From Amycolatopsis sp. 2-15 (GTDB lineage: Bacteria > Actinomycetota > Actinomycetes > Mycobacteriales > Pseudonocardiaceae), in assembly GCF_030285625.1 (NCBI RefSeq), contig NZ_CP127294.1, positions 6,232,001 to 6,296,000 of the forward strand: a stretch of DNA of 64,000 nt, written 5' to 3'. This document shows, one piece after another, positions 17,195 to 24,558 of the stretch. The notes below the pieces were generated by a model. The model had not been told where the DNA came from, made no database searches, and saw only the letters and a program-made list of their open reading frames with translations. A program made the translations under genes and the position numbers. Positions within the stretch are counted from its first letter, which is position 1. Every line of letters begins with the position of its first letter.

Positions 17195-18118
17195 TCAGCG
17201 GATCGCGTCGGCGGGGAGTACCGCGTGCACGCCCCACGTTTGGTTGGCGACCTGGGTGACGCGCAGGTCGACCACCGGGCTCGCGAGCGCCAGGGCGGTG
17301 GGGCGGTCGAGGTCGTAGAGCTTCTGCAGCCAGGTGAGCATCGCGCCGAGTGCCTCGGCGGTGGCTTCGTTGAGGTCGGTGTGGAAGCCGAACGTGACGC
17401 GCCCGGCGGGCGTCTCGGCGTGGATGCCGGGCACGGGCCGGTCGGTGGTGAGGTCGAGCGTGAGCTCGGTGGTCATCGGGCACTCGATCGCCGTGCCGCC
17501 GACCTCGCCGTCGCCCTGGGCCGCGTGCCCGTCGCCGGCGAGCAGCCGCGCGCCGGGGACCGTCACGGGCAGGTACAGCGTCGAGCCCGCCACGAGCTCG
17601 CGGCAGTCGATGTTGCCGCCGCCTTCGGGTCGCGGCGGCACGGTGGAGTGGTCGCCCGGTTCGGCCGGCGGCAGGCCGATCACCCCGAGGAACGGCGCCA
17701 GCGCCACGGTCTGGCCGCGGTCGTTGGTGCCGGTGCGCTCACCGGCGTCGAGCTCCCACAGCAGCCGTCCGGGCGGGCCGCCGGCGACGCCGAGCTTCCG
17801 CGTGAGCCAGTTGTCCTTCGACGCCGACACGGTCCAGCCCCAGTCGCCGGGCCGCAGGTCGTCCAGGTGCACGGCGAGGACGGTGCCCGGCTCCGCGCCG
17901 CGCACGGCGATCGGTCCGGTGAGGCAGTGGCCGCGGCTCGGGTCGATCATCCGCGGCCGCTGCTCGCCGGGCGTGCGCTGGCGTTCCAGGAACCCGTGGC
18001 AGTCCAGCGATCCGACCACGACCGTGTCCCCGGGGTCGACGGTCAGGACGGGCTCGGTGTCCCGGTTGAAGACGTCGATCGTGGTTTCACGGGTCGGGTC
18101 GAGGTGGTGCCGGGCCAT
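17195..18118 (-). CDS. Acetamidase/formamidase family protein
   Basis: A 307-residue member of the FmdA/AmdA family, cytosolic amidases that hydrolyse formamide or acetamide to ammonia and the acid. Recognised by the N-terminal NRDTEPVLTVDPGDTVVV, the LTGPIAVRGAEPGTVLAVH block, and the metal-site region LAGDGHAAQGDGEVGGTAIE. The ATG at 18118 is supported by family length. The upstream neighbour is a possible tiny ORF and the downstream one the GH3 gene, in the same direction but 220 bases away, so co-transcription is uncertain. Substrate is not determined. Confidence 0.87.
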   Translation of the reverse strand: MARHHLDPTRETTIDVFNRDTEPVLTVDPGDTVVVGSLDCHGFLERQRTPGEQRPRMIDPSRGHCLTGPIAVRGAEPGTVLAVHLDDLRPGDWGWTVSASKDNWLTRKLGVAGGPPGRLLWELDAGERTGTNDRGQTVALAPFLGVIGLPPAEPGDHSTVPPRPEGGGNIDCRELVAGSTLYLPVTVPGARLLAGDGHAAQGDGEVGGTAIECPMTTELTLDLTTDRPVPGIHAETPAGRVTFGFHTDLNEATAEALGAMLTWLQKLYDLDRPTALALASPVVDLRVTQVANQTWGVHAVLPADAIR

Positions 18119-18303
18119 GTGCGCGCTCCCTGGGGTCGGTGCTCGCCCCGGATCGTCGCACGGACACTCGTCCGCCGGCGCCGCCGAGTGAGAAATGCCG
18201 CCAGGCGGCCGAGGCGTTCGTCGGCGTCGCGGTGGTCGCGGCGCGTCTGGTGCTCCAGCTGCCAGGCCAGGTTCGGGGTGATCACGGTGGGCTCCCTCGT
18301 CAT
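18043..18303 (-). CDS. Possible small protein upstream of the amidase
   Basis: From an ATG at 18303 the minus strand codes for about 45 residues with strong GC3 use (ITPNLAWQLEHQTRRDHRD, then an Arg-rich tail). This resembles the short Arg/Gln/His-rich proteins of unknown function common in actinomycetes. Beyond the Arg run the codon use drops and the frame overlaps the amidase start, so the true end may lie near 18180 after a frameshift. Unproven. Confidence 0.3.
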   Translation of the reverse strand: MTREPTVITPNLAWQLEHQTRRDHRDADERLGRLAAFLTRRRRRTSVRATIRGEHRPQGARTWPGTTSTRPVKPRSTSSTGTPSPS

Positions 18304-18355
18304 CGGGTCGTCGCAGGGACGACTCCCGGGAGCCCGCGAAATCGACACCTCCGCG

Positions 18356-19192
18356 CTATCCGGTGCGATTCGCTCGTTCCATGACGGCGCCGGCGACCAC
18401 CGACGCGAACACACTCAGCGCCACGGTCAGCTCGGCCCACAGGAACGCCGTGTAGTCCAGCAGCGTGCCGATCGGCGGCGAGCCCGGAGCGGCGTTGCGG
18501 AAGGACGCCAGCGCGAACAGCGACGCGGCCATGAATCCGAACGCCGGCCACACCAGCCCGCGCCGCCGCACGATGAGGTGGCGCGCACCGAGCGCCACCG
18601 CGACGGCGATCGCCCACATCGCGAACATCATGAACAGCGCGAACACGAGCACGCTCGTCGCGCGGGTGAGCCGGATGTCGAGGCCGCCGGAGCTGTCGGA
18701 GCCGGTCACCGCGAGGCCGAACAGGCTGTCGACCTTGTCCACGGTGAGCAGCACCGGCACCGGCTTGCCGTCCTGCACGGCGGCGAACTGGATGTGGCTC
18801 TCGTAGCCGTCGAACGGGTAGTCGGTGATCGCGCCGCCCGTCAGTGCGATCGGCAGGTCGGCGCTCGCGATGCGCTCGTGGGCGGGGAACGTCTGGTCCC
18901 CGCGCAGGCTCGAGGAGTTCAGCAACGTGAGGTCGCTCGCCGGCGCGACCCCGTCGTCCTCGCCGAGCCGCCCGCGCGGCACCACGAGCACCCGCAACGT
19001 CACCTCCCGCGCGACGGCGTCGACCTTCTGCACGGTGGCGTTCACGTCGATCCGGTCGGGCTCGTCGGTGCCGGTGGAGTGCCACGTGTCCCCGGCCGTG
19101 CGCTCGGCGGAGTGCACCCACACCCCGGCCCCCGCCGCGAGCCCGATGCCCACCAGTACACCCGCGGCCCAGGCCACGCCGTTCCACCTCAT
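18356..19192 (-). CDS. DUF4436 membrane protein
   Basis: A 278-residue membrane protein of the DUF4436 family. There is one N-terminal helix (VAWAAGVLVGIGLAAGAGVWV), an extracytoplasmic beta-rich domain of about 130 residues (DRIDVNATVQKVDAVAREVT, then the conserved YPFDGYESHI), and three C-terminal membrane helices (about residues 180-270). Function is unknown; the layout resembles other proteins with an external sensing or scaffolding domain. It ends the typical chromosomal stretch: 37 bases upstream of its ATG starts the direct-repeat-bounded island. Confidence 0.8.
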   Translation of the reverse strand: MRWNGVAWAAGVLVGIGLAAGAGVWVHSAERTAGDTWHSTGTDEPDRIDVNATVQKVDAVAREVTLRVLVVPRGRLGEDDGVAPASDLTLLNSSSLRGDQTFPAHERIASADLPIALTGGAITDYPFDGYESHIQFAAVQDGKPVPVLLTVDKVDSLFGLAVTGSDSSGGLDIRLTRATSVLVFALFMMFAMWAIAVAVALGARHLIVRRRGLVWPAFGFMAASLFALASFRNAAPGSPPIGTLLDYTAFLWAELTVALSVFASVVAGAVMERANRTG

Positions 19193-19228
19193 GGCGGTGA
19201 TCGTGGCAGCGGCGGTGGTGGCCCGCTG

Positions 19229-19253
19229 CTCCGCTCACGCAGGCGGGTGACCC
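19229..19253 (+). repeat. 25-bp direct repeat, left copy
   Basis: A 25-base sequence starting CTCCGCTCACGC and ending GCGGGTGACCC occurs here and again, without a mismatch, at 21525-21549 in the same orientation. It contains an internal dyad (CCGC...GCGG). An exact repeat of this length is very unlikely by chance and probably marks the ends of an inserted segment or a recombination product. Confidence 0.8.
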
Positions 19254-19828
19254 GTTCGTTGCTGGCAGGGTCTCGTATTCGAACGTCGTGTATTCGCGTC
19301 GCGACCAGTGCGGAGCGGTTCCGATGCAGCCCACCGCCGATTGCAAGCGTGCCGACTGGTCGCGGGAGCGAAACGCCCCTCATGCTGGCCGGGTGGATGC
19401 ACCGTATCGCGCGCTCCGGGTGCCGCTAGACGACTTCGTCGAGGTGCTCTGTGACCTGAACGAGTTTGTCGGGTCGCTCGACCGGATCGGCTCCCGGCAA
19501 GCCGAAGGCCACGCTGACGAGCGAACCTTCGGTCAGTTCGTATCCAGTGGGACCTGGTCAAACGCCTCGCACGTTCCCGGAGCGTCATCTCGGGAGCACT
19601 CGAGGAGCAGCCAGCAGGGCTGAGAACATGCAGATCAACGAACGGTGCGAGCGCGGCCGGTTCTTCGGCGACGACGCGGTGGGCTCGTAACCGGCCGCTC
19701 TAACGGCAGACAGTCGGCGCTTGATGTACATACGTGCTACATCGCGCACGACAGTCAGTTGTGCAGCATCGATGAGCTGGGCCTCGCCCGCCGACCGCGG
19801 CTTCTGGCGCAGGTGAGAGCATCCTGCC
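19254..19828. other. Low-coding stretch inside the island
   Basis: No intact gene is convincing here. One frame from a GTG at 19393 to 19623 (76 codons, around LDDFVEVLCDLNEFVGSLDR) has some coding character but no ribosome site. Another short frame ends at 19690 with ERCERGRFFGDDAV, possibly the tail of a lost gene. The words TGTATTCG near 19290, 20319 and 21258 recur, without clear meaning. Confidence 0.3.
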
Positions 19829-20263
19829 GTGGTTGAGCAGACTGGACCCCAGGTGACGATCCCTGCGCGACTGCCTGCTGGCACTTTCGTCAAGCTTGAG
19901 CGGTGCAGACGACCACACGACGACGCATTGGGCTTGTTCGGCGCCCGCGTTGAGGCTCCTGGCCTGTCAGCGTCCCTGGAGGTGGAGACACTCAACGGTG
20001 ACGGCCTCGACAGCTTCGTCCAGAGCCTCGGCAACGACTTTCGCGGATGGACCGACGAGCGGATCTGGGCGTCGTTTCGGGGTGATCTCGAGCTACGAGC
20101 GTCCCACAGCGGACGCTTGATCTGGTTGTCCTGGACTCTGCGCTTTCCCGAGCCGACCGAGGAAGATCCCGCGGTCTGGACAGCCACCGTCCGGGTTCAC
20201 CTCACCCCAGGCGAGGACCTTCGAGTCTTCAACTCAGATGTCGCCGCCTTCCTCAACGTCTAG
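19829..20263 (+). CDS. DUF6228-like small protein
   Basis: A 144-residue soluble protein starting at GTG 19829. The pattern (ASLEVETLNGDGLDSFVQSL in the first half, LSWTLRFPEPTEEDPAVWTA later, and a C-terminal VFNSDVAAFLNV) resembles the DUF6228 family of actinomycetes, which often occurs in variable or toxin/immunity-rich regions. Its role is unknown. It is the best-preserved gene in the island and has less extreme codon use than the flanking chromosome, consistent with transfer. Confidence 0.6.
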   Translation: MVEQTGPQVTIPARLPAGTFVKLERCRRPHDDALGLFGARVEAPGLSASLEVETLNGDGLDSFVQSLGNDFRGWTDERIWASFRGDLELRASHSGRLIWLSWTLRFPEPTEEDPAVWTATVRVHLTPGEDLRVFNSDVAAFLNV

Positions 20264-20340
20264 TTCGGCAGCGACCACGTAGCGTCCCCGCACCGCTGAG
20301 AGGCTGCTGGCAGGCCTGTGTATTCGTCTGCTGGCCGGCC

Positions 20341-20526
20341 TTGGGAACGGTCGGGACCTGGGCGGAGCATCATGTGCGGGTGAGGCGGTGGCGCCGCACT
20401 CACGCCGAGCAGAACACGGCCATCGCCGGTTATGTCCGCCGGCGCAACGCGCGTGCTCGACCGAAGACTCATTTCGCGATCAACTCACCCCTCCGAGAAC
20501 CCGATTACATGATCAACGTTGCTTGA
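20341..20526 (+). pseudogene. C-terminal fragment of a DDE transposase
   Basis: The last 40 or so codons (HAEQNTAIAGYVRRRNARAR, then PKTHFAINSPLREPDYMINVA) resemble the C-terminus of actinobacterial DDE transposases, in which an AIxxYxxWRNxxAxPK segment is followed by FAxNSxIRxxDY and a short tail. The catalytic domain is absent. The stop is at 20524-20526. It supports past transposition into the island. Confidence 0.5.
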
Positions 20527-20533
20527 CGAGCCA

Positions 20534-20989
20534 CTAGGTCGGGGTAACGACCACCAGGAGCTTCAACGGCCCCTTGGTGTCCACGTCGCAGTCCACCGCG
20601 CGCGGTGGGCACGGGTAGCCGTGCGCGGCGATCACCAAGGCCACTTTGCCCGGCGCGACTGCCTGGTAGATCGCGGTCTTGCCGTACACCTGGGCCAGCC
20701 GGAGCACCGACCAGATCTGAGCGTCCAGGGCGCGCTGGGCAGTGTCGTCGTCCAGCTTGACCAGACCGCCCACCGGCAGCTCGACCGTGAGGTCCGGATC
20801 CATCCCCGGACTGGCCACCTGTTCGGCCCCCTTGGGCAGCGAGTACCCCGCCGGGGCCACCGTCGGCCCCTGGTCGGGCACCACTGACCGGGAGCACCCC
20901 GCCGACACCAGCCCGAGCAAAACCAACAGGACGATCAACCTGCACACACGCCCGAATCTAGCGCCCCCATGGCGCAACGCGGGCGGCAT
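20534..20989 (-). CDS. Putative lipoprotein of unknown function
   Basis: A predicted lipoprotein of about 151 residues. The frame has a hydrophobic segment LIVLLVLLGLVSAGC, a good lipobox with Cys as the modified residue, followed by a Pro-rich linker and a small domain (VELPVGGLVKLDDDTAQRAL, then AIYQAVAPGKVALVIAAHG) with a CPPRAVDC cysteine pair. The ATG at 20989 lacks a clear ribosome site; a GTG about 15 codons later, just before the hydrophobic run, is an alternative start. It lies within the island and no family was recognised. Confidence 0.55.
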   Translation of the reverse strand: MPPALRHGGARFGRVCRLIVLLVLLGLVSAGCSRSVVPDQGPTVAPAGYSLPKGAEQVASPGMDPDLTVELPVGGLVKLDDDTAQRALDAQIWSVLRLAQVYGKTAIYQAVAPGKVALVIAAHGYPCPPRAVDCDVDTKGPLKLLVVVTPT

Positions 20990-21276
20990 TCGCGTCCGAA
21001 CTTGCCGCCGAACTGGCCGATCGGGCCGCTCACGGCCAACGTGGCGGACTACCGATCCACTGTCCAGGAAGGACGTTTTGGCTGCGCCCTGCCCTTTTGC
21101 GAGTTTCGGTGCATCGCCGCAGCTCATCCACCGAAGTAGTGACGGCTCGGGGAGCGTCCTTTGTGGCGCGCCGACGCTGCGGCGTGGTTCGCTGCAACGC
21201 GTATCCGCAGCGTGCGCAGGTCGGGCAGCACAGGATCGTTGGAAGGTGCGAACCACCCTGTATTCGCATCGGATGA

Positions 21277-21546
21277 GCTGTCCGGTACGTCGAGCTTCAA
21301 GGTCCTGACCGGCGGCCGGTGACAGCGGCGACCCTCAACGAGGTCCTGCACATCCGCGACCACGGCGCCCCTGGTGACATGCAGGCGTACGAGCGCCAGT
21401 ACGGCGTGCTGGCCGAGGGGGACGTACGCGGCTGGGGCAAGTCCGATCAGGTCGTCAAGGTCTCCGGTGCCGATTTCGAACGAGTGTGGGTGCCTGCCCG
21501 GCGCGCCCTGGACCAGGCCGGTCCCTCCGCTCACGCAGGCGGGTGA
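21277..21546 (+). pseudogene. Truncated gene ending in the right direct repeat
   Basis: An open frame with coding-like codon use runs from after a stop at 21274-21276 to a TGA at 21544-21546, including VRYVELQGPDRRPVTAATLN and GKSDQVVKVSGADFERVW. A GTG at 21319 could start a 75-residue product, but the coding character extends upstream of it, suggesting that the front of the gene is missing. The final codons are supplied by the 25-bp repeat. Family not recognised. Confidence 0.4.
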
Positions 21547-21549
21547 CCC
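21525..21549 (+). repeat. 25-bp direct repeat, right copy
   Basis: Identical to 19229-19253. The bases on each side of the two copies differ, so the repeat is exactly 25 bp. It overlaps the stop codon of the truncated gene ending at 21546 and lies 41 bases before the ATG of the glycosidase-like gene. Confidence 0.8.
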
Positions 21550-21590
21550 CCAAACCACAGGGGAGACGAACCGGTTCGTATCCTCAATCC

Positions 21591-22649
21591 ATGGCGTTCT
21601 TCACAGTGGCCCGCCGCGGGCGGTGGACGTTCATCCGGCCGGACGGCGAGCCGTTTCCGTCGATCAGGGTCGCGCACGCGCACGACACGAACCTCCGATA
21701 CCCGCACAACCAGGACATCTGGGGCACGCGCTACGGCGGCTCGCGCGAGAAGTGGGTTCGCGACGGCCTGGGCGCGGACCTGCGCGCCTGGGGGTTCACG
21801 ACGGTGGGCTCGACGGCGGAGTACATCAGCGGCACCGGGCTCGGCGTGACCGGCACGGTGGTCGACCTGGGGCACGCGGAGGACCTGCCGGGCGCGGATG
21901 TCGCCCGAGCCGGGTTGCCGTACGTGCAGGCGTTGCGGGTCGCGGAGATCGAGTCGTGGAACGGGCATCCGGCCTACCGCGACCCGCGCGCGCCCGCGTT
22001 CGCCGAGTACTGCGACCACCTGGCGCGCACGCTGTGCCGGCCGGAGGATCCGTTGCTCCTCGGGTATTTCCTCGTCGACGGGCCGGCCTGGGCCCGCCAC
22101 CCGACGGGCGCGGGCTGGCCCGGTCCGCTCGCCGAAACCGCCGAGGCCTACTACGCCACCGCCACCGCCGCGATCCGCCGCCACGACCCGGACCACCTGA
22201 TCCTCGGCGACCGCTTCGGCACCAAAGCGGGCGCGCCGGACGAAGTCCTCGACGCGGCCGCGAAGCACGTCGACGTCCTGTCAGTGCAGACCTTCCCGGG
22301 CCCGGGCGCGCTCGACACGGCGCTGGAGACGCTCGAACGCTGGCACACGAGGACCGGCCTGCCGGTGCTCGTCGCCGACACCGGCAACTGGTGCCCGACC
22401 CGCCTGAGCCCGCACCGCACCGGCAGCATGCGAGACCAGGCCGACCGCGCCGCCGGTTACGTCCGCACCGCCGATGCGTTCGCCGCGCTGGACTGGTGCC
22501 TCGGCTGGCACTGGTGCGCCTACGTCGAAAACCCCCAGCGCGGCTGGGGCCTCAAGGATCCGTGGGACGAACCGTACGAAGACCTCGTCGGCCCGATCAC
22601 CGAGGTCAACCGGCGCGTGGCCGACGCGTGGACGGTACGCGATGCCTGA
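21591..22649 (+). CDS. TIM-barrel glycoside hydrolase-like (agarase-like) protein
   Basis: A 352-residue cytosolic protein, ATG at 21591. It opens with RGRWTFIRPDGEPFPSI, a pattern also seen at the start of agarase-like and other (beta/alpha)8 glycosidases, and continues with ADLRAWGFTTVGSTAEYI, YFLVDGPAWAR, HDPDHLILGDRFGT and WHWCAYVENPQRGWG, consistent with barrel strands. The usual catalytic glutamate after strand 4 appears as Asp in YFLVDGP, so activity is not certain. Its stop overlaps the TetR start by eight bases, so the two are co-translated. Confidence 0.6.
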   Translation: MAFFTVARRGRWTFIRPDGEPFPSIRVAHAHDTNLRYPHNQDIWGTRYGGSREKWVRDGLGADLRAWGFTTVGSTAEYISGTGLGVTGTVVDLGHAEDLPGADVARAGLPYVQALRVAEIESWNGHPAYRDPRAPAFAEYCDHLARTLCRPEDPLLLGYFLVDGPAWARHPTGAGWPGPLAETAEAYYATATAAIRRHDPDHLILGDRFGTKAGAPDEVLDAAAKHVDVLSVQTFPGPGALDTALETLERWHTRTGLPVLVADTGNWCPTRLSPHRTGSMRDQADRAAGYVRTADAFAALDWCLGWHWCAYVENPQRGWGLKDPWDEPYEDLVGPITEVNRRVADAWTVRDA

Positions 22650-23199
22650 GAGCACCCGCCGCAACCCCCAGGTCCACCGCGCGATCCTCGACGCGGCCTG
22701 GGACCTCACCGCCGCCGGCGGCTGGGCCGCGGTCAGCGTCGACGCCATCGTCGCGCGCGCCGGAGTCGGCAAGCGCACCGTGTACCGCTGGTGGACCGGC
22801 AAAGCCGCCGTGGTGCTCGAAGCCTTCCTCGACCGTGCCCGCGCCAACCCGGTCACCACGCGCGCCACCACCGCCGAAGGACTGCTGCGTGCCCATGCGC
22901 GCCACTTCGCCGACCTCTACGTGGACACGGTGCTGGGCCGCGTCTTCACCGGCCTGCTCGGCGCCGCGCAGCAGGACCCCGACCTCGCCGCCCGCCTCGA
23001 GGAGCACTGGTTCGAGCCCCGCCGCGCCCCCGTGCGCGCCGCGGTGCGTGAGGTCGCCGGCCCGGACGTCGACGTGGACCTGCTGCTGGACCTGGTGTTC
23101 GCGCCCCTGCACTACCGCCTCCTCACCGGCCGCCGCCCGCTCGACCACACCTACGCGGACGCCGTCGTCACCTCGGTCGTGCGCGGGGTACTAGGTTGA
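22642..23199 (+). CDS. TetR-family regulator
   Basis: A 185-residue TetR protein. The ATG at 22642 lies inside the end of the glycosidase-like gene (8-base overlap). The N-terminal HTH is clear (VDAIVARAGVGKRTVYRWW), and the C-terminal domain resembles TetR_C_11 (VFTGLLGAAQQDPDLAARL, then LDLVFAPLHYRLLTGRRPLD), typical of regulators beside hydrolases or transporters. Because it is coupled to the glycosidase-like gene it probably controls that operon and itself. Confidence 0.87.
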   Translation: MPESTRRNPQVHRAILDAAWDLTAAGGWAAVSVDAIVARAGVGKRTVYRWWTGKAAVVLEAFLDRARANPVTTRATTAEGLLRAHARHFADLYVDTVLGRVFTGLLGAAQQDPDLAARLEEHWFEPRRAPVRAAVREVAGPDVDVDLLLDLVFAPLHYRLLTGRRPLDHTYADAVVTSVVRGVLG

Positions 23200-23235
23200 C
23201 GATCGAGAGCCAGCAAGCTGATCGACAGGAGTGTC

Positions 23236-23979
23236 ATGCGCAAGGAGAAGGTGGACGTCCCGGCCGCAGACGGGGTCGCCGACTCGTACCTGGTCGTTCC
23301 CGATGGCGGTCCGCACCCCGGGGTGCTGCTGTTCATGGACGCGTTCGGGTTGCGGCCGCGGATCGAGGAGATGGCGGACCGCATCGCGGAGGCGGGTTAC
23401 GCCGTGCTCGCCCCGAACCTGCTCTACCGCGGCGGGTCGTCGCAGATCGACCTCTCGGGGCTGACCGATCCGGACAAGCGGGGCGAGATCTTCGGCAAGA
23501 TCATGCCGCTGATCCAGGGCCTCGGCACGGACAACGCGATCCAGCGTGACGCGGAGAAGTACCTCGACTTCTTCGCGGCGCAGGAAGGTGTCGCCCAGGG
23601 GCCGGTCGTGATCACGGGCTACTGCATGGGCGGCACGAACGCGCTGCGCGTGATCGAGGCGTTCCCCGAGCGGGTCAAGGCGATCGCGGCGTTCCACGCG
23701 GGCGGGGTGGTCACGGACGGGCCCGACAGCGCGCACCTGGGCGTCGGCTCGATCACCGGCGAGGTGTACTTCGGGCACGCCGACCAGGACCACTCGATGT
23801 CGGCCGAGCAGATCAAGACGCTGGAGGCCGCGCTCGACGAGGCCGGGGTCACCTACCGCTCGGAGGTCTACGAGGGCGCGACTCACGGGTACACCATGAC
23901 CGACACGGCGGCCTACGACGAGGCCGGCGAGAAGCGGCACTGGGAGAACCTGTTCGCGCTGCTGGAACGCGTGAAGTGA
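23236..23979 (+). CDS. Dienelactone hydrolase family protein
   Basis: A 247-residue soluble alpha/beta hydrolase of the dienelactone hydrolase family. The nucleophile is Cys130 in GYCMGG, the acid Asp183 in GHADQDHS and the base His217 in ATHGYTM, so the family's Cys-Asp-His triad is complete. The ATG at 23236 follows GACAGGAGTG. DLH enzymes open dienelactones in chlorocatechol degradation, but many actinobacterial homologues act on other lactones or esters. It starts 36 bases after the TetR gene in the same direction, so read-through is possible. Confidence 0.87.
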   Translation: MRKEKVDVPAADGVADSYLVVPDGGPHPGVLLFMDAFGLRPRIEEMADRIAEAGYAVLAPNLLYRGGSSQIDLSGLTDPDKRGEIFGKIMPLIQGLGTDNAIQRDAEKYLDFFAAQEGVAQGPVVITGYCMGGTNALRVIEAFPERVKAIAAFHAGGVVTDGPDSAHLGVGSITGEVYFGHADQDHSMSAEQIKTLEAALDEAGVTYRSEVYEGATHGYTMTDTAAYDEAGEKRHWENLFALLERVK

Positions 23980-23984
23980 CACAC

Positions 23985-24033
23985 CGGCGGGGCGGCTCTC
24001 GAAACAACTCGAGATAACGGAGCCGCCCCGCCG
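23985..24033. terminator. Bidirectional terminator-like hairpin
   Basis: A perfect 14-bp stem CGGCGGGGCGGCTC/GAGCCGCCCCGCCG with a 21-base loop lies between the convergent dienelactone hydrolase and GlsB-type genes, ending four bases before the stop codon of the latter. Confidence 0.75.
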
Positions 24034-24037
24034 CCGG

Positions 24038-24301
24038 TCAGTCCCGGCTGCGGTGGAAGATCATCCGGTAGGCGACGAGGATGATCAGCGCGCCGAGGAT
24101 GGCCAGGCCCCACGTGCGCAGGTCGAAGAACGTACCGAGCTGCACGTGGAAGATCGTCTTGCCGACCCAGCCGCCCACGAACGCGCCGCCGATGCCGAGC
24201 AGGATCGTGATGATGCAGCCGCCGGGGTCCTTGCCCGGCATGAGCGCCTTCGCGATCAGGCCCGCGATCAGGCCCAGCACGATCCAGCTGATGATTCCCA
24301 T
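24038..24301 (-). CDS. GlsB/YeaQ/YmgE-family small membrane protein
   Basis: An 87-residue membrane protein of the transglycosylase-associated (GlsB/YeaQ/YmgE) family. The ATG at 24301 follows GGGAGGAC. There are three hydrophobic segments: IISWIVLGLIAGLIAKALM, a Gly-rich middle one (GCIITILLGIGGAFVGGWVG) and ILGALIILVAY. PGKDPGGC is the conserved loop. Members are general-stress membrane proteins of unknown mechanism. Upstream (24302-24558, 257 bp) no gene is seen before the divergent ATP-grasp gene. Confidence 0.88.
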   Translation of the reverse strand: MGIISWIVLGLIAGLIAKALMPGKDPGGCIITILLGIGGAFVGGWVGKTIFHVQLGTFFDLRTWGLAILGALIILVAYRMIFHRSRD

Positions 24302-24558
24302 GACTGTCCTCCCGGCCGCGGTGCGGCGTCGAGCTCCGGCGCGAACCGCGCGTTCTTGAGCGCACAGGATGGCAGGCACCCGAACGGGTGGCGCGGCGAG
24401 CGGACCGGACGTGACCTGGATCTCATCGGACGGTCGGACCGACATCATCCACAAAGGACACGCGGCCCGCTCGATCGGCGGGGGTAGCGGACATCTGGGA
24501 CCGTGGAGGTACAGACCCCGTCCTACCCCACGTACGCGCCGAACAAAGGAGCGGTCCC

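Larger units (their letters stand above)
19229..21549. mobile_element. Putative insertion island bounded by direct repeats
   Basis: This 2.3-kb interval between the divergent DUF4436 and glycosidase-like genes differs from its surroundings. Codon use is weaker, coding density is low, and it holds fragments (a transposase-like C-terminus, a truncated gene ending in the right repeat) plus two small apparently intact genes. With the 25-bp repeats at both ends it looks like the eroded remains of an integrated element, with an att-like or duplicated target sequence at each side. No integrase or complete transposase was found, so the mechanism is open. Confidence 0.5.

Noticed and set aside
19288..21268. 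The recurring word TGTATTCG in the island as a functional repeat
   Set aside because: Only eight bases are shared, the flanks differ, and spacing is irregular; chance is sufficient.
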